A stretch of 9,706 bases of DNA from Brevundimonas sp. UBA7635 (GCA_002483865.1 DLIT01000087.1:2424-12129); one strand, 5' to 3'; shown: positions 1-6,576, counted from the stretch's first letter. The notes: a model not told the origin generated them from the letters alone. Numbers and translations are program-made.

Positions 1-79
1 AATCGACGATAGCTGCCCCCGGACTGCCTTTTTCGCTCGATAGGGCGTATTGAGATTTAGAATTCCACGAAGAGGCACC

Positions 80-1081
80 GTGTCCGTGACCGCCAACCCC
101 AACTCAGAAGCCCTGGCCGTGGCTTCGGCCGAGGATCCCAACAAGACCCGTGCCATCGTGCCGGTGTCGATGAAGGCCTATGACACCCACTTCCAGGCCT
201 TCTCAGATGCCCTGGGTGCGTCGTTTCAGCGTTATGGCTTTGCCGTCATCGCCGACCATGGCCTGGATCAGACGCGGATCGATGCCGCCATCGCCGATGC
301 CAAGGCCTTCTTCGCCCTGGATGAAGAGACCAAGCGGCAATACCACATGCCCGGCACCGGCGGTGCCCGCGGCCTGACCCCGTTCGGCGTCGAAACCGCC
401 AAAGGGGCCCAGGCCCACGACCTGAAGGAATTCTGGCACACCGGCCGCGAACTGCCGGAAGGCCACGCCTACAAGAAGTATATGCGCGATAACCTGTGGC
501 CAGCCGAGATCGGGTCGTTCAGGCAGAATGTCTATGGCATGTACGAGGACCTGGATGCCCTGGGTCGCAAGATTCTGAAGGCCGTGGCCCGCTATCTGAA
601 GCTGGATGACGACTACTTCGAGGACAAGGTCCAGCTGGGCAACTCGGTCCTGCGCCTGTTGCACTATCCGCCGGTTCCGGCCGATGCGCCGGGCGTGCGC
701 GCTGGTGCCCACGAGGACATCAATGTCATCACCCTGCTGCTGGGTGCCGAGGAAGCGGGTCTGCAACTAAAGGATGCCGACGGCGAATGGCTGGATATCG
801 CCCCGCCGCCGGGTGCCCTGGTCATCAACATCGGCGACATGCTGCAGCGACTGGTCAACCACGTCCTGCCGTCGACGACCCACCGCGTGGTCAATCCGGC
901 CCCAGAGCGTCGAGGCTTTGCCCGCTACTCGACGCCCTTCTTCCTGCACTTCAATCCGGATTTCCCGATCGAGACCCTGCCGTCGACGATCACCCCCGAA
1001 AACCCGGACCGGTATGCTGGCAAGACCATCCTGGCCGAGGACTTCCTGACTGAGCGCCTGCGTGAGATCAAACTGATCTAG
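80..1081 (+). CDS. 2-oxoglutarate/Fe(II)-dependent oxygenase, isopenicillin N synthase family
   Basis: Predicted soluble non-heme iron oxygenase of 333 residues. Visible motifs, numbered from the GTG at 80: an N-terminal DIOX_N-type region containing RYGFAVIADHG (about 51-61), the iron-binding triad H211-x-D213 (AHEDINVITLL) and H268 (STTHRVV), and the 2-oxoglutarate-binding R282-x-S284 (ARYSTPFF). Together these are the complete set expected of an active jelly-roll dioxygenase. An in-frame TTG at 50 would add ten residues (RFRIPRRGT-like). GTG at 80 is preferred because AGAGG sits four bases upstream; GTG at 86 is also possible. The substrate cannot be told from sequence: the family includes isopenicillin N synthase, ACC oxidase, gibberellin-type and flavonol-type oxygenases. 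No peptide synthetase or beta-lactam genes are nearby, so a penicillin role is unlikely. The gene stands alone and ends 24 bp before a strong terminator. Family assignment is secure, reaction unknown. Confidence 0.93.
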   Translation: MSVTANPNSEALAVASAEDPNKTRAIVPVSMKAYDTHFQAFSDALGASFQRYGFAVIADHGLDQTRIDAAIADAKAFFALDEETKRQYHMPGTGGARGLTPFGVETAKGAQAHDLKEFWHTGRELPEGHAYKKYMRDNLWPAEIGSFRQNVYGMYEDLDALGRKILKAVARYLKLDDDYFEDKVQLGNSVLRLLHYPPVPADAPGVRAGAHEDINVITLLLGAEEAGLQLKDADGEWLDIAPPPGALVINIGDMLQRLVNHVLPSTTHRVVNPAPERRGFARYSTPFFLHFNPDFPIETLPSTITPENPDRYAGKTILAEDFLTERLREIKLI

Positions 1082-1105
1082 GGCCTCTGTTAGCTTATGA
1101 AACCG

Positions 1106-1136
1106 GGGCCGGACGCTCGTTCGTCCGGCCCTTTTT
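1106..1136 (+). terminator. Intrinsic terminator of the oxygenase gene
   Basis: A perfect 10-bp stem, GGGCCGGACG (1106-1115) pairing with CGTCCGGCCC (1122-1131), closes a 6-base loop CTCGTT and is followed directly by TTTTT (1132-1136). It lies 24 bp after the oxygenase stop and 20 bp from the 3' end of the convergent TadG-like gene. On the minus strand no clean T-tract follows, so it mainly serves the rightward gene. Confidence 0.92.
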
Positions 1137-1155
1137 CGTGGCCCGAAGTTCCGAT

Positions 1156-3063
1156 CTATCGTGAGATACGCAGTCGGGTGATGTCGCGCCCGATGGCCTT
1201 GAAGGCCTCCTTCAGGTCTGCACCGGAGCGGGTGTCATGGAAGTGGGTGGCCTTGACCGTGGCACAGGTTTCCATCACCTCGATCGCCGTGTCGACGCCC
1301 TTACCGCCGCGGCTGCTGCTGAGGTTGAACCCCACGGTATAGACGACGATGTCCTGGGCCTTCATGGCGTTGCACAGCTTGACGGCCTGGGTGAAGGGAT
1401 CGCCATTGGAAGCGGGACACCTGATCAGATTGCTATTGCCGACATAGCTGCCGATGTCGGCGTCGGAGGCGACAACGCCGTCGCAATAGGGCGTGTTGAA
1501 CTCCCCATCGGTCATCAGCACCACCACCTTGAGGGTCTTGTCCGTATCGTGGGGTGCCGGTGCACTCGAGCCGCCCCAGAAGGATGCAAACCGCGGGGAC
1601 ACCAGATACCAGCCCCAAGCCACGCCGATCTGCCCGGCTGTTGTTCCTTCAACCTTCAGGTCATCGATCGCCTCGATCAGGTTCTCGCGCGAACTGGACA
1701 GGGCCGTAGTCTCGGAAGCGGGACAGGCCGCCCGGCTGGAGGGATAGTTAAAGCCGACCGGGGCACTGGATGGCGGCGCATCGGTATAGGCCTCGCTTCC
1801 CGCCCGTTCGCTGACGCAGTTACTGACAAAAAGTACGCTCTGGGTGTTCTGCTTGTTGGTAAAGCGATAGCGCTCGCACCCCAGGGTAGTGCACCAGACC
1901 CGGCCATTGCTGGAATAGGCTCCCAGGTTGTGTCCGAGCAAACCCGTCGAGAAGCTGTCCGGCGTCACGTCGCCGACGCGCAGGTAGGACCGGTTAAGCC
2001 CTGTCATGCCCCGAACCTCATCAATCCAGACGTATTCGCCGCTCTTCAGCCCGTGACGGGGCGCGGTGACCACGGCTGAGCAGTCCGCCACCAGGCACTT
2101 ACGAATTTGACCGTTTCCCTGATAGGTAGAGAAGTTGCGGCTATCCAGAAGCCTGGACTGTCCCTGTCGTCTCACCCTGAAACTGTTTGTCTGAGCTCCG
2201 GTGACCTCATAAGCATAGCCATTGATCTGGGTCATGCCACGGACCCCGGTGATCATCACCGCATCCCCGTTGGAAAATCCGTGATTGGTGGCCGAAATCA
2301 CCCCTTCGCTAGCGCGGGTGATGCCAGAGATCGACTTGACCGCTCCCGTGGTCCACTGCGCATTCTGGACAGTGACCGGCCCCTTGACCGCGCCGCGCGC
2401 GGCATTGGCACGTGAGCCCAGATTCACCCCAGCACCATAGGGCGCAATGCCGATCTTGGAATAGAAGGGGGTTTGCTGGTCCTGCACTACAATGGTGACC
2501 AATTCCCTGGCCGCCTCCTTCAGGGCCGCAAGCGGCGCGCCCTCCATCGACACAGTCACGTCCAGTGCCAGGCCCACCTCGACGTTGCGCGAGGACCGCA
2601 GGACCTCCGAATGACCCGATACCGGCAGATAGTCATCGAGCAGTTGGCCATAGGGTGGCAGGATGATGTTGGCGACCAGCACCTTTACCTGAACCCGGGC
2701 ATCCGCCAGCAAGGTATTGCCGTCCAACACAAAGGTCGCCGTGTCGCCGCCCCCATCGCGGAAATAGTCAGGCATATTGGCCTTGAGCGCATCCATCCCC
2801 ATGCGCTGGATGCCAGCAGCATCGGAATGGCTGGAGCGGGCGGCGGCCAGGGCGGCGGCGTCCAGGGCATCCTGAAGATTGGCCTTGACGCGCGAAGCCT
2901 GGTGGATGTCGATGGCCCCAAGGCTGATCATGACCAGCAAGGGCAGGGCCAGGCCAAACATCATGGCGACATTGCCCCGGGTCTCGCGCCCAAAGGCCTT
3001 CGCGCCTCCGATCAGGCGGCGAAGCCATGCGCCCCGCATCAGCTCACCAAGTTTCGCCGTCAT
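1156..3063 (-). CDS. TadG-like membrane-anchored VWA-domain protein with inserted E1-FCCH-like repeats
   Basis: A 635-residue protein. Residues 29-52 (RGNVAMMFGLALPLLVMISL) form the Tad/TadE-like N-terminal membrane anchor typical of Flp-pilus TadG proteins, followed by the characteristic helix ASRVKANLQDALDAAALAAA. A von Willebrand factor A domain starts near 161 with a MIDAS-type D168-x-T170-x-S172 (DVTVSM), continues at EGTTAGQIGVAWGWYL (472-487, MIDAS Thr) and includes LMTDGEFN (D519). Between the first and second MIDAS segments, residues about 252-396 hold two tandem repeats sharing HG-x3-G-x2-V and VRGMT-x2-N, each ending in Cys-x4-Cys (C323/C328 and C391/C396). TadG normally works at the envelope with Tad/Flp pili, but no other tad gene is in the window, so this is an orphan copy. 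The ATG at 3063 has GAGG only one base upstream; Met9 (GGTGAG upstream) is an alternative start. It follows mtgA by 45 bp and may be cotranscribed. Confidence 0.88.
   Translation of the reverse strand: MTAKLGELMRGAWLRRLIGGAKAFGRETRGNVAMMFGLALPLLVMISLGAIDIHQASRVKANLQDALDAAALAAARSSHSDAAGIQRMGMDALKANMPDYFRDGGGDTATFVLDGNTLLADARVQVKVLVANIILPPYGQLLDDYLPVSGHSEVLRSSRNVEVGLALDVTVSMEGAPLAALKEAARELVTIVVQDQQTPFYSKIGIAPYGAGVNLGSRANAARGAVKGPVTVQNAQWTTGAVKSISGITRASEGVISATNHGFSNGDAVMITGVRGMTQINGYAYEVTGAQTNSFRVRRQGQSRLLDSRNFSTYQGNGQIRKCLVADCSAVVTAPRHGLKSGEYVWIDEVRGMTGLNRSYLRVGDVTPDSFSTGLLGHNLGAYSSNGRVWCTTLGCERYRFTNKQNTQSVLFVSNCVSERAGSEAYTDAPPSSAPVGFNYPSSRAACPASETTALSSSRENLIEAIDDLKVEGTTAGQIGVAWGWYLVSPRFASFWGGSSAPAPHDTDKTLKVVVLMTDGEFNTPYCDGVVASDADIGSYVGNSNLIRCPASNGDPFTQAVKLCNAMKAQDIVVYTVGFNLSSSRGGKGVDTAIEVMETCATVKATHFHDTRSGADLKEAFKAIGRDITRLRISR
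1876..2310 (-). repeat. Tandem protein-level repeat (two FCCH-like units) inside the VWA gene
   Basis: Unit 1 covers residues 252-328 (bases 2310-2080) and unit 2 residues 328-396 (about 2079-1876) of the TadG-like protein. Shared positions run HG(F/L), (N/S)G(D/E)xV, (I)xxVRGMTxxN, then a Val, then SF, then NG(Q/R)(I/V) and Cys-x4-Cys. From memory the pattern HG-x-G-x-V-x-GMT-x-N-x-V-x-F matches the fold called ubiquitin-activating-enzyme E1 FCCH-like in bacterial and phage proteins. The repeat is diverged at protein level, so the duplication is not recent. Confidence 0.7.
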
Positions 3064-3108
3064 GCCTCGCCCGCTGCGGTTGGATATCCGGTTTCTTCCG
3101 CGAAAGCG

Positions 3109-3885
3109 TCAGTGTGGCATTACAGGGTTATGGAAACCCCAAGAGGCAGAGTTAACAAGTTTCTGTAGAAGGACACAGCGGTCCAGGCCCTGGGCCCTGA
3201 CCTCGCCCATATTGGCCTGGATGCGGCGGGCGCGGCGCTGGACATAGGGGCCGGGATTGGCGGCGCGGTAACGGCGCGGCGCGGGCAGGATGGCGGCCAG
3301 GCGCGCGGCCTGCTGGACAGACAGATCACTGGCGCTTTTGCCGAACCAGTGCTGGGCGGCGGCCTCTGCGCCATAGACACCGGGAGCCCATTCGGCGACG
3401 TTCAGATAGACCTCCATGATCCGCCGCTTGCCCCAGCCCAGCTCGATCAGGCCGGTATAGCCCGCCTCCAGTCCCTTCCGGACCCAGTCGCGGCCGGGCC
3501 ACAGGAAGACGTTCTTGGCCGTCTGCTGGCTGATGGTCGAGCCGCCGCGCACCTTTGACGAGCCGGACTGCTCGGCCTGCTCATTGGCCTTGAGCGCCTT
3601 CTGGATGGCATCGAAGTCAAAGCCCTGATGCTCGCAGAAGCGGGCATCCTCGGCCGCGATGGCGGCGCGCACCAGGTTGGGGGAAATCCGCTCCAGCGAG
3701 CGCCAGCGATAGTCGATGCCATGGCCGGCCGCGGCCTGCCTGACCATCAGGATGGTGAACAGCGGCGGCACGAAGCGATGCAGGGCCACGCTGCCGACCG
3801 GGATCAGGATCAGGATGAGCAGAAGGGTCAGCAGCGGCCGCCGCCTGCGGGTCCTGGCCCCGGATCTAGCCCCGTTGCGCGCCAT
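3109..3885 (-). CDS. mtgA: Monofunctional biosynthetic peptidoglycan transglycosylase
   Basis: A 258-residue GT51 glycosyltransferase that polymerises lipid II into glycan strands at the outer face of the inner membrane, without a transpeptidase domain. A basic N-terminus (residues 1-16) precedes one signal-anchor helix (about 17-35). The family motifs appear in order: RAAIAAEDARFCEHQGFD with catalytic Glu79, GGSTISQQTAKNVFLWPGR (114-132), RKGLEAGYTGLIELGWGKRRIMEVYLN with the second catalytic Glu140, and AAILPAPRRY (197-206). Length is close to that of E. coli MtgA. The C-terminus from about residue 239 (LLQKLVNSASWGFHNPVMPH) does not look like the family core and may be a lineage-specific tail. 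The start is supported by GAGGGG four bases before the ATG. It lies 37 bp after the WD40 gene and 45 bp before the VWA gene, all leftward. Confidence 0.96.
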   Translation of the reverse strand: MARNGARSGARTRRRRPLLTLLLILILIPVGSVALHRFVPPLFTILMVRQAAAGHGIDYRWRSLERISPNLVRAAIAAEDARFCEHQGFDFDAIQKALKANEQAEQSGSSKVRGGSTISQQTAKNVFLWPGRDWVRKGLEAGYTGLIELGWGKRRIMEVYLNVAEWAPGVYGAEAAAQHWFGKSASDLSVQQAARLAAILPAPRRYRAANPGPYVQRRARRIQANMGEVRAQGLDRCVLLQKLVNSASWGFHNPVMPH

Positions 3886-3922
3886 CTATCCCCTCAATGA
3901 TCCACATGAAACAGATGGTTAA

Positions 3923-4891
3923 TCAGGCCAGGGCAGCGACGCCGGCCTGACCGTCCTCGTTCGCCCAGGCGAGGCGCGCCCCGCCCTCGCTCATGGCCAG
4001 AGCCACGATGGCGGCTCCCTTGTCACGCTTGACGAACTCCAGCCCGCGACCGGCCGGATCAGCCCACCAGACCCGGCCATCCTCAAGCCCCGCGACCAGT
4101 CGGCCCTGGGAGACGGAGGTGGCGACGCGCGTCACCACCGTCGACTGGTCATAGCCGATCTCGGTCGCCTCGCGCCCCATCGGGCCATTGCTGCCGATGA
4201 AGGGCCACAGCACCACGCCCTGGGCCCCCGAAGTGGCCAGCAGTTGGCCCTTGGTCATGAAGCCAAAGCTTTTTACCTTGGTCGGATAACCGGGCATCCG
4301 CATGTTCTTGGCATCCTTCAGACGCCAGGCGTGCAGTTGGTTGTCCTGCATCGAGGTGATGACAAAGGCCCCGTCCGTCGAGAACAGGACGTCGAGGTGC
4401 GAGCCCGCCCAGGCCAACTTGACCGGCTGCTGCTGCTCGATGCGGGCATACCAGATCCAGGCCCCGCCATAGGTCGAGGCGGCCACCCGGCGTCCCTTGG
4501 GATCAAAGGCCACGCCCGACACGGTCCGTTCATGGACAAACTCACGACGGAAGAACAAGTCATTGAAATCAATCACAATCAGCTTCTTTCCAGCCGAGAA
4601 GGCGATCAGGCCGCTTTCGGGAGAGGCGGTGATGGAATCGACCCACTGGCCGCCGGTGGTGGCCAGGACCACGGATTCATCCTCGCGCGTCCAGATCACC
4701 TGGCCATCATCGCCCCCGGTAACGATGCCCTCGCCGGTAGGATGGGCGCAGGCGCACAGGATGGCCCCGTCGTGGACTTCATGGGCGGTGCCGTTCTCAA
4801 AGCGCACGCTGCCGTCGCCCAGGGCGAAGATGGCCTGGGTGCGGTCGAACACAACCGCAGTCACCTGGGCGTCAAAGGAATATTGGGTCAT
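3923..4891 (-). CDS. WD40-repeat beta-propeller protein
   Basis: A 322-residue protein made almost entirely of WD40-type blades. Repeating signatures are hydrophobic-x-(S/T/A)-x-(D/P)-x-G-x-x-(V/I/L)-(A/V) followed by a W-containing strand: GEGIVTGGDDGQVIWTRED (about 53-71), GRRVAASTYGGAWIWYAR (133-150), GAFVITSMQDNQLHAWRLKD (174-193), GQLLATSGAQGVVLWP (215-230), GRLVAGLEDGRVWWADP (263-279) and GARLAWANEDGQAGV (304-318). Six to seven blades are plausible, forming one closed propeller. No signal peptide or enzymatic domain is seen, so the likely role is a cytoplasmic protein-interaction scaffold. An in-frame ATG at 4963 would add 24 charged residues; the ATG at 4891 (MTQYSFDAQV) is preferred because the extension does not resemble a blade, although its ribosome site is weak. 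It heads the leftward set with mtgA and the VWA gene; partner unknown. Confidence 0.85.
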   Translation of the reverse strand: MTQYSFDAQVTAVVFDRTQAIFALGDGSVRFENGTAHEVHDGAILCACAHPTGEGIVTGGDDGQVIWTREDESVVLATTGGQWVDSITASPESGLIAFSAGKKLIVIDFNDLFFRREFVHERTVSGVAFDPKGRRVAASTYGGAWIWYARIEQQQPVKLAWAGSHLDVLFSTDGAFVITSMQDNQLHAWRLKDAKNMRMPGYPTKVKSFGFMTKGQLLATSGAQGVVLWPFIGSNGPMGREATEIGYDQSTVVTRVATSVSQGRLVAGLEDGRVWWADPAGRGLEFVKRDKGAAIVALAMSEGGARLAWANEDGQAGVAALA

Positions 4892-4972
4892 GCGGCACTC
4901 AAATCGTGTCTTGGGCAGGTCTGTCAAAGCCTCATAGCGCCCCCGATCGCCTCTGTCGCCCACCAGGCCTAT

Positions 4973-5167
4973 ATGGACCCCATGACCCTGCTGCTCATCT
5001 CCGGTTTCATGGCCGATGACGCCCTGGACGGGGCGCTCGCTCCCTTCGGGCCTCTGGTAAAGACCGCGCTGGACGAGGGAGCGACGATCGAGGAGATGGC
5101 CGGGGCGATCGGAGATTTGGCCGATAAGCCAGCCGCGAGCAGGCTTACGTCAAACACTTCCTGCTAG
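4973..5167 (+). pseudogene. 5' fragment of an alpha/beta hydrolase gene
   Basis: The predicted peptide starts MDPMTLLLISGFMADDAL (ATG at 4973, or 4982 for MTLLLISGF) and continues APFGPLVKTALDEGATIEEMAG before losing similarity and stopping at 5165-5167. The opening LLLISGFMADDAL and the later DEGATIEEMA match the first beta strand, oxyanion loop and helix region seen in small bacterial alpha/beta hydrolases. The nucleophile elbow (G-x-S-x-G), the Asp and the His that should follow over another 150 or more residues are absent. The fragment is cut off just before the AT-rich island, so a deletion or insertion event probably removed its 3' end. Comparison is from memory; a short genuine protein cannot be excluded. 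Confidence 0.55.
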
Positions 5168-5268
5168 GTGAATATCTGGAAATCTTCGCGCACAAGACCG
5201 GCAGCCTATCCGGAGATCGTCTAAGTCGACAGGTTCTCCTTCATAATAAAATTCTCACCGTCATCTAG
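5128..5268 (+). pseudogene. Short orphan coding remnant, possibly three-Cys-motif partner (TcmP)-like
   Basis: In a different frame from the hydrolase stub, 46 open codons lie between stops, with no good start codon. The middle reads QAYVKHFLLGEYLEIFAHKT, a protein-like segment with the pattern K-H-x2-L-x2-YL-x2-(F/W)-A that resembles the N-terminal helix of TcmP proteins. From about 5232 the base composition turns AT-rich, so any match should end there. I read it as the broken edge of a gene flanking the island. The family suggestion is weak. Confidence 0.3.
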
Positions 5269-5710
5269 ATGCACGAACATCTTCTAAAAAAGAGACAAGT
5301 GCTTCCGAATTTGGCTTACTAAATGTATTTATCGTCAAATATAAATCATCTCTTGTCTCTATCGAAACAATACTGTGCGACCGTGTAGAAATTGTAAATG
5401 ATTGGATATCTATAATCGGTATGGAAATGAGCCTCCATGAAAATAATTTTATTGATTCACAATCCACAGCTATAATTGGCTTGCCCACTACAGCCCTAAC
5501 AAACACGGGTAAATATTTAACAGAAACAAAAATAATATATAAAGAAGGTATTAAAATTATCAATCGCCCATAAGGCTCGAGCAGAAGTCTAAAATAGGTA
5601 GATGGAAGCCTATACAGAAACAAAGAGCACAGTATTGTCACAATAAAAATGTAACAAAATAACATCACCCATCTATTGGCGTACAAGTTCAATTGACTTG
5701 ACTTCAACAT
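5261..5710 (-). CDS. Small two-helix membrane protein, candidate immunity protein
   Basis: A 149-residue protein from the ATG at 5710, which has a G-rich site (AGGGGGG) about five bases upstream; ATGs at 5734 and 5728 would add a few residues lacking support. Two membrane helices are predicted: about 14-33 (WVMLFCYIFIVTILCSLFLY) and about 50-67 (LIILIPSLYIIFVSVKYL). The remaining C-terminal half is soluble and beta-rich (GKPIIAVDCESIKLFSWRLI, then ISIPIIDIQSFTI), ending in an amphipathic helix EALVSFLEDVRA. This layout, membrane hairpin plus a PH-like domain, recalls STM3941-type and other small membrane immunity proteins, but I do not recognise the family. Codon use is AT-rich (ATA, TTA and AGA are frequent), unlike its neighbours, which indicates horizontal transfer. 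It overlaps the upstream remnant by 38 bp, as toxin-immunity pairs often do. Confidence 0.7.
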   Translation of the reverse strand: MLKSSQLNLYANRWVMLFCYIFIVTILCSLFLYRLPSTYFRLLLEPYGRLIILIPSLYIIFVSVKYLPVFVRAVVGKPIIAVDCESIKLFSWRLISIPIIDIQSFTISTRSHSIVSIETRDDLYLTINTFSKPNSEALVSFLEDVRASR

Positions 5711-5954
5711 CCCTGCCCCCCCTGGCATAGGCATATGTTCTAGCTATAATAGTGCCTATTATTTCTATCACTACTCCACTCGCAAAACCGATGGCGAAGG
5801 TCCCGACACCTGGTGCCCCCAAAAGGGTACCCACCTTTGCACTGGCAACTGCCATTGCGCTGCCAACCATGATGGGAACAGCTACATTCATTGCGATCAC
5901 ATCAAAAGTTTGACCCTTGCTAATACCTCCGGAAACCGTTGCGGAGGCACCCAA
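5673..5954 (-). CDS. Hydrophobic C-terminal remnant of a larger protein, possible toxin tip
   Basis: An open frame of 93 residues from a TTG at 5954; the same frame is open back to 6032 but has no ATG or GTG, which suits the 3' end of a longer gene rather than a complete one. After a Gly/Ser-rich stretch (FGGRSLGALGASATVSGG spans the boundary) there are two hydrophobic Gly/Ala-rich segments, about residues 19-38 (VIAMNVAVPIMVGSAMAVAS) and 49-70 (GVGTFAIGFASGVVIEIIGT onward), and a charged tail ending GRDVEVKSIELVRQ. Such a hairpin could insert into membranes. It sits directly upstream of, and overlaps, a small membrane protein, the order expected for a polymorphic-toxin C-terminus and its immunity protein. 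No catalytic motif is seen. The role is inferred from layout only; a start at TTG 5954 is arbitrary. Confidence 0.5.
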   Translation of the reverse strand: MGASATVSGGISKGQTFDVIAMNVAVPIMVGSAMAVASAKVGTLLGAPGVGTFAIGFASGVVIEIIGTIIARTYAYARGGRDVEVKSIELVRQ

Positions 5955-5959
5955 TGCAC

Positions 5960-6088
5960 CTAAACTTCTACCACCAAATATTCGGAATTGCCTTCCATGT
6001 TTCTCCCGGCACCATAAGTAACGTTTCCCTCGTTAACTGCATTAGCATACTCTCCAACCTCTAGAGCCTTCTGGGCTTCTCGAAACGA
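5960..6088 (-). pseudogene. Upstream, frameshifted part of the remnant
   Basis: A second minus-strand frame is open from 6088 (after TGA 6091-6089) to TAG at 5962-5960. It reads FREAQKALEVGEYANAVNEG then NVTYGAGRNMEGN, which looks like genuine protein, and then becomes poor (SEYLVVEV). At the same place the neighbouring frame becomes protein-like (RQFRIFGGRSLGALGASATV). A single-base shift around 5970-5995 would join them into one chain. This supports a decayed gene whose larger N-terminal part has been lost to the right of about 6090. Confidence 0.5.
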
Positions 6089-6339
6089 TCACCAGCATGA
6101 CATCTGACGCGAGACGTGGGGCTGCGGAAAAAAACAGGGTCCAGAGAGTCTCATCTGTCTAATCCCGGTCAGGAACGCGAGATGGGGCCTGGCCACCGGG
6201 GGGCGGGCGGACCTGCAGCCTAGGACGATCCATGACCCAGGCGGGCAAAAGGCGGCGTAGCGGTGGCAATGCCGGGAAATTGCCGGGTTTGGCGCGGGGG
6301 ATTGCGTGCGTCTGGCAGTCGTTGGACGCCGTCATTCCG
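6089..6339. other. Intergenic stretch with no recognised gene
   Basis: About 250 bases of GC-rich sequence between the remnant and the palindromic repeats. I see no tRNA T-loop, no convincing ribosome-binding site with a coding frame, and no tandem repeat. A minus-strand open frame crossing it (6476-6159) is Pro/Arg-rich and runs through the repeats, so it is not considered a gene. The end 6329-6338 (CCGTCATTCC) already resembles the terminus of the repeat element that follows. Confidence 0.6.
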
Positions 6340-6446
6340 CCGTCATCCCGGACTTGACCCGGGGATCGGGGTGGTCGTCTGCGCGACTTTTGAACATGCG
6401 CCCCTGCCTCAGCCGTGGGTCCTCCGGTCGAGCCGGAGGATGACGG
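6340..6446. repeat. Palindromic repeat element, copy 1
   Basis: A 107-bp unit bounded by CCGTCATCC (6340-6348) and its complement GGATGACGG (6438-6446). The roughly 30-base arms (6340-6369 and 6417-6446) are imperfect inverted copies of each other. Each also folds on itself: left CCCGGACTTGACCCGGG and right CCTCCGGTCGAGCCGGAGG (7-bp stem). This type of intergenic palindrome, with GTCATCCCGGACTTGA, is common in alphaproteobacterial genomes. It lies beyond the 3' end of the COG0523 gene and may act as an mRNA 3' structure. Confidence 0.85.
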
Positions 6447-6469
6447 TAAGGGTGGTGCCTCTTTCGACG

Positions 6470-6576
6470 CCGTCATCCCGGACTTGATCCGGGGATCGGG
6501 GTGGCTGTCTGCGCGACTTTTGGAAACGCCAGACTGCCTCAGCCGTGGGTCCTCCGGTCAAGCCGGAGGATGACGG
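6470..6576. repeat. Palindromic repeat element, copy 2
   Basis: Second copy of the same 107-bp unit, exactly 130 bp after the first, with a 23-bp spacer. Arms are 6470-6499 and 6547-6576; the right arm hairpin is CCTCCGGTCAAGCCGGAGG (6551-6569). The central part is also conserved (GTCTGCGCGACTTTTG and CTGCCTCAGCCGT in both), with differences clustered in the middle. A further partial terminus, GGATGACGG, follows at 6588-6596, 44 bp before the 3' end of the COG0523 gene region begins to be approached from the left. Confidence 0.85.

Noticed and set aside
80..1081. Isopenicillin N synthase as specific function
   Set aside because: The triad and fold are shared by many oxygenases and there is no ACV synthetase or other beta-lactam gene nearby.
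1237..2079. Plus-strand open frame of 280 codons opposite the TadG-like gene
   Set aside because: Antisense of a recognised VWA protein in GC-rich DNA; no ribosome site or family resemblance.
4244..5167. Full 307-codon plus-strand frame ending in the hydrolase stub
   Set aside because: Its first 240 codons are antisense to the WD40 gene; only the part from 4973 onward resembles a protein.
6159..6476. Minus-strand open frame of 105 codons
   Set aside because: It runs through the palindromic repeat and is Pro/Arg-rich with no ribosome site, so it is probably not a gene.
6340..6576. CRISPR-like repetition
   Set aside because: Only two 107-bp units with inverted ends and a 23-bp spacer; repeat length and structure do not fit a CRISPR array and no cas genes are present.
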